Source of the DNA: Roseovarius aestuarii
GTDB lineage: Bacteria; Pseudomonadota; Alphaproteobacteria; Rhodobacterales; Rhodobacteraceae
Length of the DNA stretch: 64,000 nucleotides
NCBI GenBank assembly: GCA_027214255.1
Contig: JAPWHL010000004.1
Coordinates: 162,972 to 226,971 of the forward strand
Direction of reading: 5' to 3'
Below the pieces are notes generated by a model. It was not told where the DNA came from. It made no database searches and was given only the letters and a program-made list of their open reading frames with translations. Of this stretch, positions 37,366 through 47,645 are shown piece by piece (positions within the stretch are counted from its first letter, which is position 1; each line of letters starts with the position of its first letter). The translations under genes were made by a program, and so were the position numbers.

Positions 37366-38082
37366 ATGCGCCCTTCGGGAAGAAAATTAGACCAAATGCG
37401 CCCAGTTTCCATAGAAACTGGTGTAACGAAACACGCTGAAGGATCGTGCATGATCCGTATGGGCGACACTCATGTTCTGTGTACAGCGACAATTGAGGAC
37501 CGTGTACCGCCGTTCATCAAAGGGTCCGGGCTGGGTTGGGTCACCGCAGAATACGGTATGCTGCCCCGTTCGACCACATCGCGCATGCGGCGCGAGGCGT
37601 CGGCAGGCAAGCAAGGCGGTAGAACGGTAGAAATTCAGAGACTGATTGGGCGCAGCTTGCGTGCCGGCGTTGATCGTGTTGCCTTGGGCGAACGTCAGAT
37701 CACCATTGATTGTGACGTCATTCAGGCCGATGGCGGTACACGTTGCGCATCCATTACCGGAGGTTGGGTCGCATTGAAATTGGCTGTTCTCAAACTGATG
37801 AAAACCGGCGATGTCACCACGGATCCATTGACCGATCCCGTCGCTGCAGTTTCCTGTGGCCTCTACGCCGGTCAACCCGTCTTGGATTTGGACTATCCCG
37901 AGGACAGTGAAGCAGGTGTGGACGGAAACTTCATAATGACCGGAAGCAAACGCCTGATCGAAATTCAAATGTCAGCCGAAGGCTCTACCTTTAGTCGCGA
38001 TCAAATGAACCAGTTGATGGATCTTGCGGAAATAGGTGTCAGCGAGTTGGCAACGGCACAATTGGCGGCGACCAGTGCGTAA
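37366..38082 (+). CDS. rph: Ribonuclease PH
   Basis: RNase PH is a phosphate-dependent 3'-5' exoribonuclease that trims tRNA and other RNA ends. I start at the ATG at 37366 after AAAGGAATGC (238 residues, [19 protein letters not shown]). Family blocks are [57 protein letters not shown] and the C-terminal [13 protein letters not shown]. It is the first of three overlapping genes with rdgB and hemW. Confidence 0.97.
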   Translation: MRPSGRKLDQMRPVSIETGVTKHAEGSCMIRMGDTHVLCTATIEDRVPPFIKGSGLGWVTAEYGMLPRSTTSRMRREASAGKQGGRTVEIQRLIGRSLRAGVDRVALGERQITIDCDVIQADGGTRCASITGGWVALKLAVLKLMKTGDVTTDPLTDPVAAVSCGLYAGQPVLDLDYPEDSEAGVDGNFIMTGSKRLIEIQMSAEGSTFSRDQMNQLMDLAEIGVSELATAQLAATSA

Positions 38083-38683
38083 ATTTGTCGGGGATACCCT
38101 GTTGGTTGCCACGCATAACGAAGGCAAGCTGGAGGAGATCAGCGCACTGCTGGCTCCTTTTGGCGTGTCCGTGATCGGCGCGGCGGCCAAGAATTTGGCA
38201 GAACCTGAGGAAACAGAAGACAGTTTTGTTGGTAACGCCCGGATCAAGGCCCACGCCGCGGCCCGCGCCACAGGCCTTCCCGCTCTGTCAGATGATTCAG
38301 GCTTGGAAATTGACGCTCTGGATGGAGCGCCCGGTGTCTACACAGCTGATTGGGCGCAAACTCCTAATGGGCGTGATTTCTTCATGGCAATGACCAAAGC
38401 CCATGACAAACTGGTGGAGTCCGGCACCGCTCGGCCTTGGACTGCGCGGTTTTGTTGTACTTTGGTTTTGGCGTGGCCCGACGGGCATGACGAGGTTTTT
38501 CCGGGAACAATCGACGGTCAGATCACTTGGCCAATGCGGGGTGATCAGGGTCATGGTTACGATCCTATTTTTACGCCCGACGGGCATGAGGTTACGTTTG
38601 CCGAAATGGATCGATGGGAAAAAAACAAACTAAGCCACCGCGCAAATGCTTTTGCCAAACTGGTTAAGGGCTGCTTTGACTGA
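38075..38683 (+). CDS. rdgB: dITP/XTP pyrophosphatase (RdgB/HAM1)
   Basis: RdgB clears non-canonical purine nucleotides such as dITP and XTP. The best start is the GTG at 38075, overlapping the rph stop by 8 bp (202 residues, [21 protein letters not shown]). Typical blocks are [44 protein letters not shown] in outline, [12 protein letters not shown] and the Lys/His of KLSHRANAF. Confidence 0.95.
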   Translation: MRKFVGDTLLVATHNEGKLEEISALLAPFGVSVIGAAAKNLAEPEETEDSFVGNARIKAHAAARATGLPALSDDSGLEIDALDGAPGVYTADWAQTPNGRDFFMAMTKAHDKLVESGTARPWTARFCCTLVLAWPDGHDEVFPGTIDGQITWPMRGDQGHGYDPIFTPDGHEVTFAEMDRWEKNKLSHRANAFAKLVKGCFD

Positions 38684-39833
38684 GGATTGGCGCCACGGGG
38701 GCTTTGGCCTGTACCTCCATTGGCCATTTTGCACCGCAAAGTGTCCGTATTGTGACTTTAACAGTCACGTATCCCGCCAGATTGATCAAACAGCCTGGGC
38801 TGACGCATATCTGACTGAGATTGACAGATACGCGCAGCTAACCCCCGGTCGTGTGTTGAACTCGGTGTTTTTTGGTGGCGGCACGCCGAGCCTGATGGAC
38901 CCTGCCACCGTCTATGCGATACTAGACAGGATTCGAACACGGTGGACACTGGCGAACGACCTCGAAGTTACGCTCGAAGCCAACCCCGGCTCGGTCGAGG
39001 CTGGCCGCTTTGCCGAGTATGCCCAAGCAGGGGTAAACCGCGTTTCTATGGGTATTCAAGCCCTGAATGACCCTGATTTACGCCGTTTGGGTCGCATTCA
39101 TACTGTTTCCGAAGCTCGCTCCGCATTTGACATCGCGCGTTCGCAATTTGACCGTGTGAGTTTTGATTTGATCTATGCTCGTCAGGACCAATCCCTCACG
39201 GATTGGCGCAAAGAGTTAACCCAAGCGCTGAGCATGGCCGTTGACCACCTGTCTTTGTATCAATTGACGATTGAACCGGGTACCGCGTTTGGTGCACGCC
39301 ATGCCGCCGGTGGATTAAAGGGCTTGCCCCCTGACGACCTGGCTGTCGACATGTACGATATCACTCAGGAACTGTGCGACGCGGCCGGAATGCCCGCTTA
39401 TGAAGTGTCTAATCACGCCAAACCCGGCAATGAATCGCGTCACAACCTGATTTACTGGCGGCATGGGGATTATGTCGGTATTGGTCCCGGCGCACATGGC
39501 CGTCTGACCATTGATGGTATCCGCTATGCAACTGAAGCCTATGCTATGCCTGATCCATGGCTTTCCCGCGCCGCCAGCGGTTTGACCGAAAAATTGCGCG
39601 ACGCTATCCCCTCACATGAACAGGCGGGTGAGTACCTGATGATGGGCCTACGTGTTTCTGATGGAATTGATTTAGCTCGCTATCAATCTCTTGCCGGTGG
39701 GCCACTTGCCCCCCAAGCAGTAGAAGATCTGCAAGAAATAGGCATGGTAGAGCTAACACCATCCCACCTTAGAGCCACGCATAAAGGTAGGATGGTCTTA
39801 AATTCCGTCATTGCCGCGCTTCTGCCGGACTAA
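38676..39833 (+). CDS. hemW: HemW-type radical SAM protein
   Basis: HemW is a haem-trafficking radical SAM protein related to coproporphyrinogen dehydrogenase HemN. I prefer the TTG at 38676: AAGGG precedes it by about 6 bases, and the resulting [19 protein letters not shown] fits family N-termini; the ATG at 38646 lies deep in rdgB. The protein then has 385 residues. The cluster motif is Cys19-x3-Cys23-x2-Cys26 (CTAKCPYC). Further blocks are VFFGGGTPSLMDP, LEANPGSVEA and NRVSMGIQALND. HemW proteins lack the extra HemN residues, so true oxygen-independent coproporphyrinogen oxidase activity is unlikely. Confidence 0.93.
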   Translation: MTEDWRHGGFGLYLHWPFCTAKCPYCDFNSHVSRQIDQTAWADAYLTEIDRYAQLTPGRVLNSVFFGGGTPSLMDPATVYAILDRIRTRWTLANDLEVTLEANPGSVEAGRFAEYAQAGVNRVSMGIQALNDPDLRRLGRIHTVSEARSAFDIARSQFDRVSFDLIYARQDQSLTDWRKELTQALSMAVDHLSLYQLTIEPGTAFGARHAAGGLKGLPPDDLAVDMYDITQELCDAAGMPAYEVSNHAKPGNESRHNLIYWRHGDYVGIGPGAHGRLTIDGIRYATEAYAMPDPWLSRAASGLTEKLRDAIPSHEQAGEYLMMGLRVSDGIDLARYQSLAGGPLAPQAVEDLQEIGMVELTPSHLRATHKGRMVLNSVIAALLPD

Positions 39834-39839
39834 CTATTG

Positions 39840-40748
39840 TCAGCCTGCGGTTAAAATTCGGCACAGATCGTCCAGTTGATCCAAGCTATTGAACTGAATG
39901 GTTATTGCGCCGTTCTCCTCGCCCTCTTTATGGCTAACCACAACTTTCATACCGAGATTAGCCGAAAGATCGCCCTCAAGTGCGCGCGTATCCGCCGTTT
40001 TTTCAGAAGTTTTGCGGGCGGGCGTATTTGATTGACCAGTTTTGGTAAAAACATTGTCCGCCGTCATTTTCGCGAGCTTCTCTGTCTCTCGTACAGATAG
40101 ATCCCGCTTTATCACTTGCTTGGCCAAGGCCAATGGATCAGTCGCGGTTATCAAAGCGCGGGCATGACCCGCAGACAACTGGCCCGTCTGTACAAATTCC
40201 TGAACAGTTTCAGGAAGTTGCATCAGTCGGATCGTATTCGCTATATGACTCCGGCTTTTACCCAGCGCTTCGGCCAGCTTTTCCTGCGTATGTCCGAATT
40301 TCGTCATCAATTGCGCATAACCTGCCGCCTCTTCGACTGCGTTCAGGTCCGCGCGCTGGATGTTTTCGATAATTGCGATTTCCAAGACTTCGGTATCGTC
40401 AAACTCGCGCAGAATAACCGGAATTTGATGCAGTTTGGCCTTCTGAGCCGCGCGCCAACGGCGTTCACCTGCAACGATTTCGTACATACCCGATTCGCCG
40501 GGTTTAGAGCGTACGATCAATGGTTGAATAATGCCCTTCTCGCGAATTGAAGCGGCAAGATCCTCCAATAGCTCAGCATCAAAACGTCGCCGTGGCTGAT
40601 CTGGATTGGGGAAAACCCGCTCGATCGGCACCAACATGTCGTGTGGTTTTGGTCCGTCAGCTTCGTCGCCGTTTCGGTCCGTGACATCAGCCATAAGGGC
40701 AGACAGTCCACGCCCTAAACCACGCTGTTTATGATTTTTATCTGACAT
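39840..40748 (-). CDS. parB: Chromosome partitioning protein ParB
   Basis: ParB is a CTP-dependent clamp that loads at parS and spreads along DNA near the origin. The start is the ATG at 40748 after AAGGACC (302 residues, MSDKNHKQRGLGRGLSALMAD). The CTP-binding part has PDQPRRRFD, GIIQPLIVR and AGERRWRAAQ; the helix-turn-helix includes TQEKLAEALGKSRSHIANTIRL; the C-terminal dimer domain follows a basic linker. It lies 17 bp after parA. Two perfect parS sites lie 1.4 and 3.3 kb upstream. Confidence 0.97.
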   Translation of the reverse strand: MSDKNHKQRGLGRGLSALMADVTDRNGDEADGPKPHDMLVPIERVFPNPDQPRRRFDAELLEDLAASIREKGIIQPLIVRSKPGESGMYEIVAGERRWRAAQKAKLHQIPVILREFDDTEVLEIAIIENIQRADLNAVEEAAGYAQLMTKFGHTQEKLAEALGKSRSHIANTIRLMQLPETVQEFVQTGQLSAGHARALITATDPLALAKQVIKRDLSVRETEKLAKMTADNVFTKTGQSNTPARKTSEKTADTRALEGDLSANLGMKVVVSHKEGEENGAITIQFNSLDQLDDLCRILTAG

Positions 40749-40765
40749 TATTTGGTCCTTGTATC

Positions 40766-41578
40766 TCAAGCCGCTACGACATTAGCGTGATTATCCAGCA
40801 ATTCTTCGGCCAAGGCACGATACGCCATCGCACCACGGGATTGCGGATCATAGTCCAACACCGAAACCGAATACGAGGGGGCTTCACTCAATCTGACATT
40901 CCTTGGAATCAATGTTTTGAAGACCAACTCACCCAAATTGTCACGCGCATCTTTTTCGACCTGAGTTGATAGATTGTTACGTGCGTCGAACATTGTCAAA
41001 ACCACGCCCTCTATCCGAAGTTTCGGATTGGCAGATTGGCGGACCTCACGAATCGTCAGCATCAATTGCGATAGCCCTTCCAGCGCAAAAAATTCACTTT
41101 GCAGTGGCACGAGAATTGAATGAGACGCGACCATCGCGTTGACGGTCAGCAGATTCAGCGACGGCGGACAATCAATCAGAATATAATCCAGATCATACCG
41201 ATCAATCGCAGTCTGCCGAAGAGCATCATACAGCAAGAAGCTTCTTTTTTCGTTAGAAATCAACTCAATATCCGCCGAGCTAAGATCAACTGTTGCCGGA
41301 ATGATCATTAGTTTTTCATTGCTTGTCGTCTGAATAACCTGACCCAAGTCAATGTCATCCAGCAGCAAATCATATGTGGTGAACTCGCGATCTTCAGCTT
41401 CGATTCCCAAACCTGTTGAGGCGTTTCCCTGAGGATCAAGATCAACAATCAGCACGCGCTGACCTGCCTGTGCCAGCGCTGCGCCAAGATTGATCGTCGT
41501 CGTCGTTTTTCCAACTCCGCCTTTTTGATTGGCGATGGCAATAATACGGGGGCCGCGAGGCCGCGAAGGATCAGACAC
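40766..41578 (-). CDS. parA: Chromosome partitioning ATPase ParA
   Basis: ParA is the deviant-Walker ATPase that moves ParB-parS complexes. I start it at the GTG at 41578, with CAGGAG 9 bases upstream; this gives 270 residues beginning [20 protein letters not shown]. The frame is open for 47 further codons inside rsmG. The deviant Walker A is KGGVGKTTT (19-27), followed by DLDPQGNASTGLG and ILIDCPPSLNLLT. Its start overlaps the rsmG stop by 8 bp. Confidence 0.97.
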   Translation of the reverse strand: MSDPSRPRGPRIIAIANQKGGVGKTTTTINLGAALAQAGQRVLIVDLDPQGNASTGLGIEAEDREFTTYDLLLDDIDLGQVIQTTSNEKLMIIPATVDLSSADIELISNEKRSFLLYDALRQTAIDRYDLDYILIDCPPSLNLLTVNAMVASHSILVPLQSEFFALEGLSQLMLTIREVRQSANPKLRIEGVVLTMFDARNNLSTQVEKDARDNLGELVFKTLIPRNVRLSEAPSYSVSVLDYDPQSRGAMAYRALAEELLDNHANVVAA

Positions 41579-42182
41579 GGGATACTCCTGTAATACAAAG
41601 AATGGCGGCATCGGGATCAAGTTTGCTTTTAACGGTCTGCGTTGAGAAATTCCATTGAGATTTTGCAGATGTAACCTCTTGCTTCCAAGTCGCCCCTTTG
41701 GGGAAGATGGCCAGCCCATCCTGCGCCAAATGACGCGCCGAAAAAGCTAAAAGATCATTTAGATCTGCTAATGCGCGGGCGGACAGTACGTCAGCATCCT
41801 GTGGCTCGACCAGCTCTATCCTTTCAGACAGAATATTCGTAGCCAACCCAGCCTCTCGCACAACAGTTCGCAGGAATGTTGATTTTCGCATATCACTCTC
41901 AATCAACGTAACCCGCGCATCTGGCGCACATTCTGCTGCTAGAATCGCAATTACCAAACCCGGAAAGCCTCCGCCGCTCCCGATATCCAGCCAATGATCA
42001 AACACCCTGGGCCCTGCCTGAAAAACTTGAACGGAATCAGCTATATGCCGCTCTCGGATTTCGGCCAAACTCTTACGAGAGACCAAGTTGATCACCGGAT
42101 TCCATTTATGAACTAATGATTCAAAAACCGTCAAACGCTCTAATGTTTCACGTGAAACATCTGTCAGTCCAAAGTCAGTCAC
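41571..42182 (-). CDS. rsmG: 16S rRNA (guanine-527-N7)-methyltransferase RsmG
   Basis: RsmG (GidB) methylates G527 of 16S rRNA. The 203-residue protein has [24 protein letters not shown] and the SAM motif [17 protein letters not shown] in outline. The N-terminal VSRET is encoded by the parS palindrome at 42144-42159, so those residues may reflect DNA rather than protein constraint. It overlaps mnmG by 4 bp and parA by 8 bp. Confidence 0.96.
   Translation of the reverse strand: MTDFGLTDVSRETLERLTVFESLVHKWNPVINLVSRKSLAEIRERHIADSVQVFQAGPRVFDHWLDIGSGGGFPGLVIAILAAECAPDARVTLIESDMRKSTFLRTVVREAGLATNILSERIELVEPQDADVLSARALADLNDLLAFSARHLAQDGLAIFPKGATWKQEVTSAKSQWNFSTQTVKSKLDPDAAILCITGVSRV
42144..42159. 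other. parS centromere-like site 1, inside rsmG
   Basis: The 16-base perfect palindrome TGTTTCACGTGAAACA is the known ParB-binding parS sequence. It is read in rsmG as part of DVSRET. It lies 1.4 kb from parB and about 5.1 kb from the likely origin. Confidence 0.93.
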
Positions 42183-44056
42183 GCTGATTTCGCTTTAGCT
42201 TGTTGCCGAATCAAATTTAACAAAAGCGTCAATGCGGCCGGGGTCATTCCATCAATTCTGGATGCATGAGCAAGATTCGCTGGCCGCACACGCTCTAACT
42301 TTGCTTTCAGCTCGTTCGAAAGGCCTTCGGCCGCACCATAATCGAACGTTTCAGGGATCACGTGGGCTTCATCGCGTCGAATCAACGCAACGTCTCGTTC
42401 TTGCCGGATAATGTAGTTCGCGTATAACGCATCTTTCTCTAACTGCGACCGCGAAACTGCGTCAATCGAAGCCCATTCCGGTTGAAGCTGAACTAGATGA
42501 TCGAACGAAACATTCGGAAACGCTAGAATTTGAAACCCGGTTCGACGACTGCCATCCTGATTGACATCCAACCCAATTTCTTGAAGCTGACGTGGTGTAA
42601 ACGATTGATTATCAATCTTATTTTTGGCACACGCCAGAAGATCCATCTTCGTCTCGAACACCTCTTTCCTTAAGTTACCGACGCACCCAAGCTCAATCCC
42701 CCGTCCCGTCAAACGTTGGTCAGCGTTGTCAGCCCGCAAAGACAGCCTGAACTCGGCCCGTGATGTGAACATTCTATAAGGTTCGCTCACTCCCCGCGTG
42801 ATCAGATCGTCGACCATTACCCCGATATAACTACTGGAGCGGCTAAATATTTCCGCAGGTTTTTCTTGCACTGCAAGTGCAGCATTCAAACCCGCGACCA
42901 GCCCCTGAGCTGCCGCCTCTTCATAGCCCGTCGTCCCATTGATCTGGCCCGCAAAATACAATCCCGGCACGGTACGAACAGCAAGTGTTGCATCCAAAGC
43001 CTGAGGGTCGACATAATCATACTCGATGGCATAACCAGGCTGCACAATCTCAGCCCTCTCCAACCCCAAGATTGAATTGACGTACGCCTTTTGAACATCA
43101 AGAGGCAAAGACGTGGAAATACCATTCGGGTAGATCACATCGTTCGACAGACTTTCAGGTTCTAGAAAAATCTGGTGCGACGTCTTATCTGCAAACCTGA
43201 CAATTTTATCCTCTATTGATGGGCAATAACGTGGTCCAATCCCGTCGATATGGCCACCGTACATCGCCGATCTATTCAAGTTTTCCCTAATGATATCATG
43301 GGTTTTCTCATTCGTATGCGTCACTCCGCAGGACACCTGTTGCGCTTGAACACCTTTGGACAGAAAGGAAAACAAGGTAGGATCATCATCGCCTGGTTGA
43401 TCGTCCAAAATCTCCCAGTTGATCGTTTTGCCATCCAGGCGTGGCGGTGTGCCGGTCTTCAAGCGACCCATAGGTAGATCGAAATCATCCAACCGTTCGG
43501 CAAGTTTTACCGAAGGATTGTCTCCTATTCGGCCTCCCGGGCGTGATATATCGCCAATGTGAATAACCCCTCGCAGGAACGTGCCAGTGGTCAACACCAC
43601 AGCCCCGGCCGTTAATTCAACCCCGTTCCCCAGACAAACACCGCACACCCTATCCTGCTTCATCAGAAGGTCTGTCACTTCACCTTCAACAATGGCTAAG
43701 TTCGGCTGTGTTTGAATCTCTCGCAACATTGTCTCGCGATAAATAACACGATCGGATTGTGCTCTGGGCCCCTGAACTGCAGGGCCTTTTCTCCGATTAA
43801 GCAATCGGAATTGGATCCCGGCAGCATCCGCAACGCGACCCATCACTCCGTCAAACGCATCGATTTCACGAACAAGATGGCCTTTACCCAATCCTCCAAT
43901 CGCTGGATTACAGGACATCACCCCGATTCCATCCTTGGATAAAGTGATTAAGGCAGTCCGCGCGCCCATTCGTGCAGACGCGTGAGCGGCTTCGGTTCCG
44001 GCATGACCGCCACCGATAACCAACACATCAAAATCACAATGTTTCACGTGAAACAC
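42179..44056 (-). CDS. mnmG: tRNA uridine 5-carboxymethylaminomethyl modification enzyme MnmG
   Basis: MnmG (GidA) is the FAD subunit that, with MnmE, modifies the wobble uridine of several tRNAs. The FAD-binding loop is [21 protein letters not shown] in outline; [20 protein letters not shown] and [19 protein letters not shown] are family signatures. The listed GTG start (625 residues, [10 protein letters not shown]) has GGAG only one base upstream. The GTG three codons later at 44047 has the same GGAG at 8 bases and may be the true start. Both lie in the parS site. MnmE is 3 bp upstream. Confidence 0.97.
   Translation of the reverse strand: MFHVKHCDFDVLVIGGGHAGTEAAHASARMGARTALITLSKDGIGVMSCNPAIGGLGKGHLVREIDAFDGVMGRVADAAGIQFRLLNRRKGPAVQGPRAQSDRVIYRETMLREIQTQPNLAIVEGEVTDLLMKQDRVCGVCLGNGVELTAGAVVLTTGTFLRGVIHIGDISRPGGRIGDNPSVKLAERLDDFDLPMGRLKTGTPPRLDGKTINWEILDDQPGDDDPTLFSFLSKGVQAQQVSCGVTHTNEKTHDIIRENLNRSAMYGGHIDGIGPRYCPSIEDKIVRFADKTSHQIFLEPESLSNDVIYPNGISTSLPLDVQKAYVNSILGLERAEIVQPGYAIEYDYVDPQALDATLAVRTVPGLYFAGQINGTTGYEEAAAQGLVAGLNAALAVQEKPAEIFSRSSSYIGVMVDDLITRGVSEPYRMFTSRAEFRLSLRADNADQRLTGRGIELGCVGNLRKEVFETKMDLLACAKNKIDNQSFTPRQLQEIGLDVNQDGSRRTGFQILAFPNVSFDHLVQLQPEWASIDAVSRSQLEKDALYANYIIRQERDVALIRRDEAHVIPETFDYGAAEGLSNELKAKLERVRPANLAHASRIDGMTPAALTLLLNLIRQQAKAKSA
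44040..44055. other. parS centromere-like site 2, over the mnmG start codon
   Basis: A second perfect copy of TGTTTCACGTGAAACA, identical to site 1, spans the mnmG initiation codon and encodes its first residues (FHVKH). It lies about 3.2 kb from the likely origin. ParB bound here could affect mnmG expression. Confidence 0.93.
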
Positions 44057-44059
44057 TCC

Positions 44060-45346
44060 TTACTTTCCAAGGCAGAAACTACTGAAAATTTCGTCCAGCA
44101 CATTTTCCACATCAATCCGCCCGACTAAAGAATCTAGGCCCCGCACTGCACTACGCAGTTCCTCAGCGGCCAAGTCCGTCGTCAATTCACCATCATCCAT
44201 CAACGATAGCGCAGATGTCAGGGATTCGCGACCACGCATCATAGCACTGCGATGTCTTTCCCGTGTCGCAAGGCCAGCATTGGCCGCGCGCGTACGCAAA
44301 ATTTCACCAATCTTACCGATCAGTTCTGACACGCCTGCACCGGTTAAACCCGACACACAGAAGCCTTCACCAGGATTGACGTCGGCTTTGGCTGTAGCAA
44401 CGATATCTTCAGCGCCTATTGGAAAAGGGCTTACTTCGCCAGCTTCCAATAAAACTACACGTAAATCTGCCAGCTCTGCCCGTTTTAACGCAAGATCAAT
44501 ACCCATGGCTTCGATACGATCGTCTGTTTCGCGCAATCCAGCCGTATCCAAAAACGTCACGGGAAGACCCTGTAGGTCCATCCGCACCTCTATGACATCA
44601 CGTGTCGTACCAGCGATATCCGAAGTGATAGCCGCTTCTCGGCCTGCAAGCGCATTCAAAAGCGTAGATTTCCCAACATTTGGCGCGCCTAGAATAGCGA
44701 CTTCAAACCCGGATCTGATCCTCTCAGCAATACCAACGCCCGCAATCTCAGCGTCAAGATCCTTTAATACACCAGAAATCAGTATCTTTACCTCTGGTGA
44801 GACGTCAACAGGCACTTCTTCGTCAGCAAAATCTATGGTCGCTTCAAGCAAAGCCGCCGCGCGGATCAAATCCTTGCGCCAACGTTCGGCCTGACCACCC
44901 AGATCACCGGATAGCACGCGCAAAGCCTGCTTCCTTTGCGCTTCAGTTTCTGCATCAATCAGATCAGCCAAGCCTTCAACCTGAGTCATATCCAGTTGAC
45001 CGTTTTCCAACGCCCGTCTTGTAAACTCTCCTGGCTCAGCGGGGCGAAGACCTTTTACATCTGACAATGCCCGCATGACGGCTGAAACAACCGCAATACT
45101 TCCATGTACTTGAAATTCAACAGATTCTTCGCCTGTAAAGCTGCGACCATGTTCAAACACAAGAACCAGCGCTTGATCAAGATGTACACCATCTTTGTCC
45201 CGCAACACTCTAACAGACGCGATCCGCGCATCTGGTACATCGCCGCATAACGCTCGGCAAGACGCGTGCGCGTCCGGGCCGGAGACCCGGATAACAGACA
45301 CGCCCGCTTTCCCCTGTGCCGAGGACATTGCATAGATCGTATCCAT
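44060..45346 (-). CDS. mnmE: tRNA modification GTPase MnmE
   Basis: MnmE (TrmE) is the dimerising GTPase partner of MnmG. The 428-residue protein has the N-terminal formyl-THF-binding domain ([20 protein letters not shown] in outline, [13 protein letters not shown]), the G domain inserted in helices ([27 protein letters not shown]) and the C-terminal FCLGK motif with the conserved cysteine. The usual form is FCIGK. It lies between rho and mnmG on the same strand. Confidence 0.97.
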   Translation of the reverse strand: MDTIYAMSSAQGKAGVSVIRVSGPDAHASCRALCGDVPDARIASVRVLRDKDGVHLDQALVLVFEHGRSFTGEESVEFQVHGSIAVVSAVMRALSDVKGLRPAEPGEFTRRALENGQLDMTQVEGLADLIDAETEAQRKQALRVLSGDLGGQAERWRKDLIRAAALLEATIDFADEEVPVDVSPEVKILISGVLKDLDAEIAGVGIAERIRSGFEVAILGAPNVGKSTLLNALAGREAAITSDIAGTTRDVIEVRMDLQGLPVTFLDTAGLRETDDRIEAMGIDLALKRAELADLRVVLLEAGEVSPFPIGAEDIVATAKADVNPGEGFCVSGLTGAGVSELIGKIGEILRTRAANAGLATRERHRSAMMRGRESLTSALSLMDDGELTTDLAAEELRSAVRGLDSLVGRIDVENVLDEIFSSFCLGK

Positions 45347-45374
45347 GGTTTTGGCCTCGCTGGACGCCGAAATG

Positions 45375-46646
45375 TTAGGTGTTCATGGAATCGAAGAAAT
45401 CCGAGTTAGACTTGGTTTGTTTCAACTTGGAAATCAAGAACTCGATGGCGTCTGTTGTTCCCATGGGATTGAGAATCCGGCGCAATACAAATGTCTTTTG
45501 CAAGTCGATCTTATCTACCAACAGCTCTTCTTTGCGGGTACCGGATTTCAGAATATCAATGGCCGGGAACACGCGTTTATCCGCAATCTTGCGATCCAGA
45601 ACCAGTTCCGAGTTACCTGTGCCTTTGAATTCCTCAAAGATCACTTCATCCATCCGGCTGCCTGTATCAATCAAAGCAGTCGAAATAATGGTCAGCGATC
45701 CGCCTTCTTCGATGTTACGCGCAGCACCAAAGAAACGCTTGGGGCGTTGCAGGGCATTTGCATCCACACCACCAGTCAGAACCTTACCCGAAGAAGGAAC
45801 GACGGTGTTATACGCTCTACCAAGTCTTGTGATGGAATCGAGCAAAATAACAACATCTCGCTTATGTTCGACCAAACGCTTGGCTTTTTCGATCACCATC
45901 TCGGCCACTGCAACGTGCCGCGTCGCTGGTTCATCGAAAGTGGAACTCACAACTTCGCCCTTCACAGAGCGCTGCATGTCCGTCACCTCTTCGGGGCGTT
46001 CATCGATCAACAGAACAATAAGATAGATCTCTGGGTGGTTTTTCTCAATGCTATGCGCAATGTTCTGCAGAATCACGGTTTTACCGGTACGCGGCGGCGC
46101 AACGATCAACGAACGCTGGCCTTTACCAATAGGCGCCACCAAATCGATTATACGCGCTGTGCGATCCTTGACCGTAGGGTCAGGCAATTCAAGCGTCAGG
46201 CGTTCTTCTGGGTACAGAGGTGTCAGGTTATCAAACGCGATCTTGTGGCGCGCCTTTGCTGGGTCTTCAAAGTTAATCTGCGTGACGCTGGTCAGGGCAA
46301 AGTACCGCTCGGATTCCTCGGGCTGCTTCATTTCGCCATCGATGGTATCACCTGTGCGCAACGAAAAGCGGCGGATCATGTCGGGCGAAACATAAATATC
46401 ATCCGGACCCGGCAAATAGTTGGCCTCGGGTGAGCGCAGGAATCCAAATCCGTCTTGCAGCACTTCCAGCACACCATCGCCGTAAACAGTCCAACCTTCC
46501 TCAGCGCGCTCTTTAAGGATCGAGAACATCATCTCGCCCTTGCGCATGGTCGAGGCATTCTCGATCTCCAGCTCTTCGGCCATCGCCAGAAGGTCTTTGG
46601 CGGTATGCGCCTTCAGATCGGACAGGTTTAAACTGTTTTCGGACAT
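45375..46646 (-). CDS. rho: Transcription termination factor Rho
   Basis: Rho is the hexameric RNA helicase that ends transcription. The 423-residue protein has the N-terminal cold-shock-like RNA-binding domain ([25 protein letters not shown] in outline), Walker A APPRTGKT, Walker [17 protein letters not shown] and the R-loop region [25 protein letters not shown] precedes the ATG. It follows hemJ by 120 bp in the rightmost part of the leftward origin-proximal cluster. Confidence 0.98.
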   Translation of the reverse strand: MSENSLNLSDLKAHTAKDLLAMAEELEIENASTMRKGEMMFSILKERAEEGWTVYGDGVLEVLQDGFGFLRSPEANYLPGPDDIYVSPDMIRRFSLRTGDTIDGEMKQPEESERYFALTSVTQINFEDPAKARHKIAFDNLTPLYPEERLTLELPDPTVKDRTARIIDLVAPIGKGQRSLIVAPPRTGKTVILQNIAHSIEKNHPEIYLIVLLIDERPEEVTDMQRSVKGEVVSSTFDEPATRHVAVAEMVIEKAKRLVEHKRDVVILLDSITRLGRAYNTVVPSSGKVLTGGVDANALQRPKRFFGAARNIEEGGSLTIISTALIDTGSRMDEVIFEEFKGTGNSELVLDRKIADKRVFPAIDILKSGTRKEELLVDKIDLQKTFVLRRILNPMGTTDAIEFLISKLKQTKSNSDFFDSMNT

Positions 46647-46766
46647 AGGTCACCTAAACGCCCACGGTGCACCCGCAAGCCTATTTATTATCAGAGGAAA
46701 ATGCACATCCCGAACGGGCGGCTGATCGCGTGCTACACGCCCTTGATGGTAAAGTCAATTCAACGA

Positions 46767-47216
46767 TCAAAACCGCAGCACAACCGAAAAAACGATAACT
46801 ATCATTAGAACGGTTGGCATTTCATTCATCAAACGAAACGTACGACCGGTTGTCTGGCAGGTACCTTTGACGAATTCTTTACGCCTATGCCCTAACCAAT
46901 GATGAAACCACGTTAACCCAAGAATACCGGCCATCTTTGTCCATGGCCAAATCGCAGACCAGTCAACAACTCCCGGCGTCAGAACCAACGTCACCCCAAA
47001 CAACCACGTAGCGATCATAGCTGGGTTCATGATCACACGAAGCAGTTTGTACTCCATTGTTTGAAATACTTCATCCCGGCTATCCCCTGGTTTGGATGTT
47101 TCGGCGTGATAGACGAACAATCTAGGTAAATAGAACAACCCTGCCATCCATGTAATCACAGATACAATGTGCAGGGCCTTGGTCCATGGATAGAAATCCA
47201 GAAGAAAGTCAAACAT
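46767..47216 (-). CDS. hemJ: Protoporphyrinogen oxidase HemJ
   Basis: The 149-residue membrane protein has four to five helices and the HemJ (UPF0093) N-terminal block KALHIVSVITWMAGLFYLPRLFVYH in outline, where the His is implicated in haem binding. HemJ oxidises protoporphyrinogen IX in many alphaproteobacteria that lack HemG and HemY. It is the first gene left of the likely origin and points away from it. hemE, often nearby in relatives, is absent here. Confidence 0.92.
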   Translation of the reverse strand: MFDFLLDFYPWTKALHIVSVITWMAGLFYLPRLFVYHAETSKPGDSRDEVFQTMEYKLLRVIMNPAMIATWLFGVTLVLTPGVVDWSAIWPWTKMAGILGLTWFHHWLGHRRKEFVKGTCQTTGRTFRLMNEMPTVLMIVIVFSVVLRF

Positions 47217-47645
47217 GAGGTATCCTTTCCCAGTCTGATCTTCTCTATAAATAAAATAGAAAGATTAGAAAGGATGATGATTAAGTAGGGAAGGCAGTTG
47301 CCTGTGGATTATCGTTTTATCCACAGAACAGACCACAAGCAGATCTTCTGGGGATGAAATGGTGGGTTATTGTGGATGATTGGATAGAGATGAAATTTAA
47401 TTACGTTATTACAGATACTTATATCACATATCACTAATGACTATCTGTGTGTATTTCTGGCAAATAGTGGCCAGAACATTATGTGTTCACAGGTCCAGAT
47501 TCATACAATCCCCAATAGAATAGAATGGCTGGACCGTCGTACAAACTGACTGTTATTCCCGCTTTTGGGCGTTCTAACTGGAAATCCCATGATCTTTGTG
47601 GATAGATCGTCATAACCTTCGCCAGTTTTCCACCGGGTTTTCCAC
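47217..47645. other. Putative chromosomal replication origin (oriC)
   Basis: This is the only gap of more than 300 bp in the window. It contains one consensus DnaA box, TTATCCACA (47317-47325), and near-matches with one mismatch: TAATCCACA (complement of 47303-47311), TCATCCACA (complement of 47371-47379), CTATCCACA (complement of 47598-47606) and TTTTCCACA (47638-47646). The first pair forms an inverted repeat. The stretch 47386-47450 is very AT-rich and could unwind; another lies at 47240-47285. Flanking genes diverge, and parAB with parS are close. Gene order matches alphaproteobacterial origin regions. Confidence 0.75.

Noticed and set aside
36183..37400. CIRCE operator (TTAGCACTC-N9-GAGTGCTAA) at hrcA or rph
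   Set aside because: No match or close variant was found by eye. The palindrome at 37291-37320 is a different sequence.
45345..46433. A 362-codon open frame on the plus strand opposite rho
   Set aside because: It is antisense to rho, which has complete motifs. The composition of the translation is not protein-like and no start signal is present.
47395..47415. CtrA-type site (TTAA-N7-TTAA) in the origin
   Set aside because: TTAATTACGTTATTA has only the first half-site correct, so it is too weak to claim.
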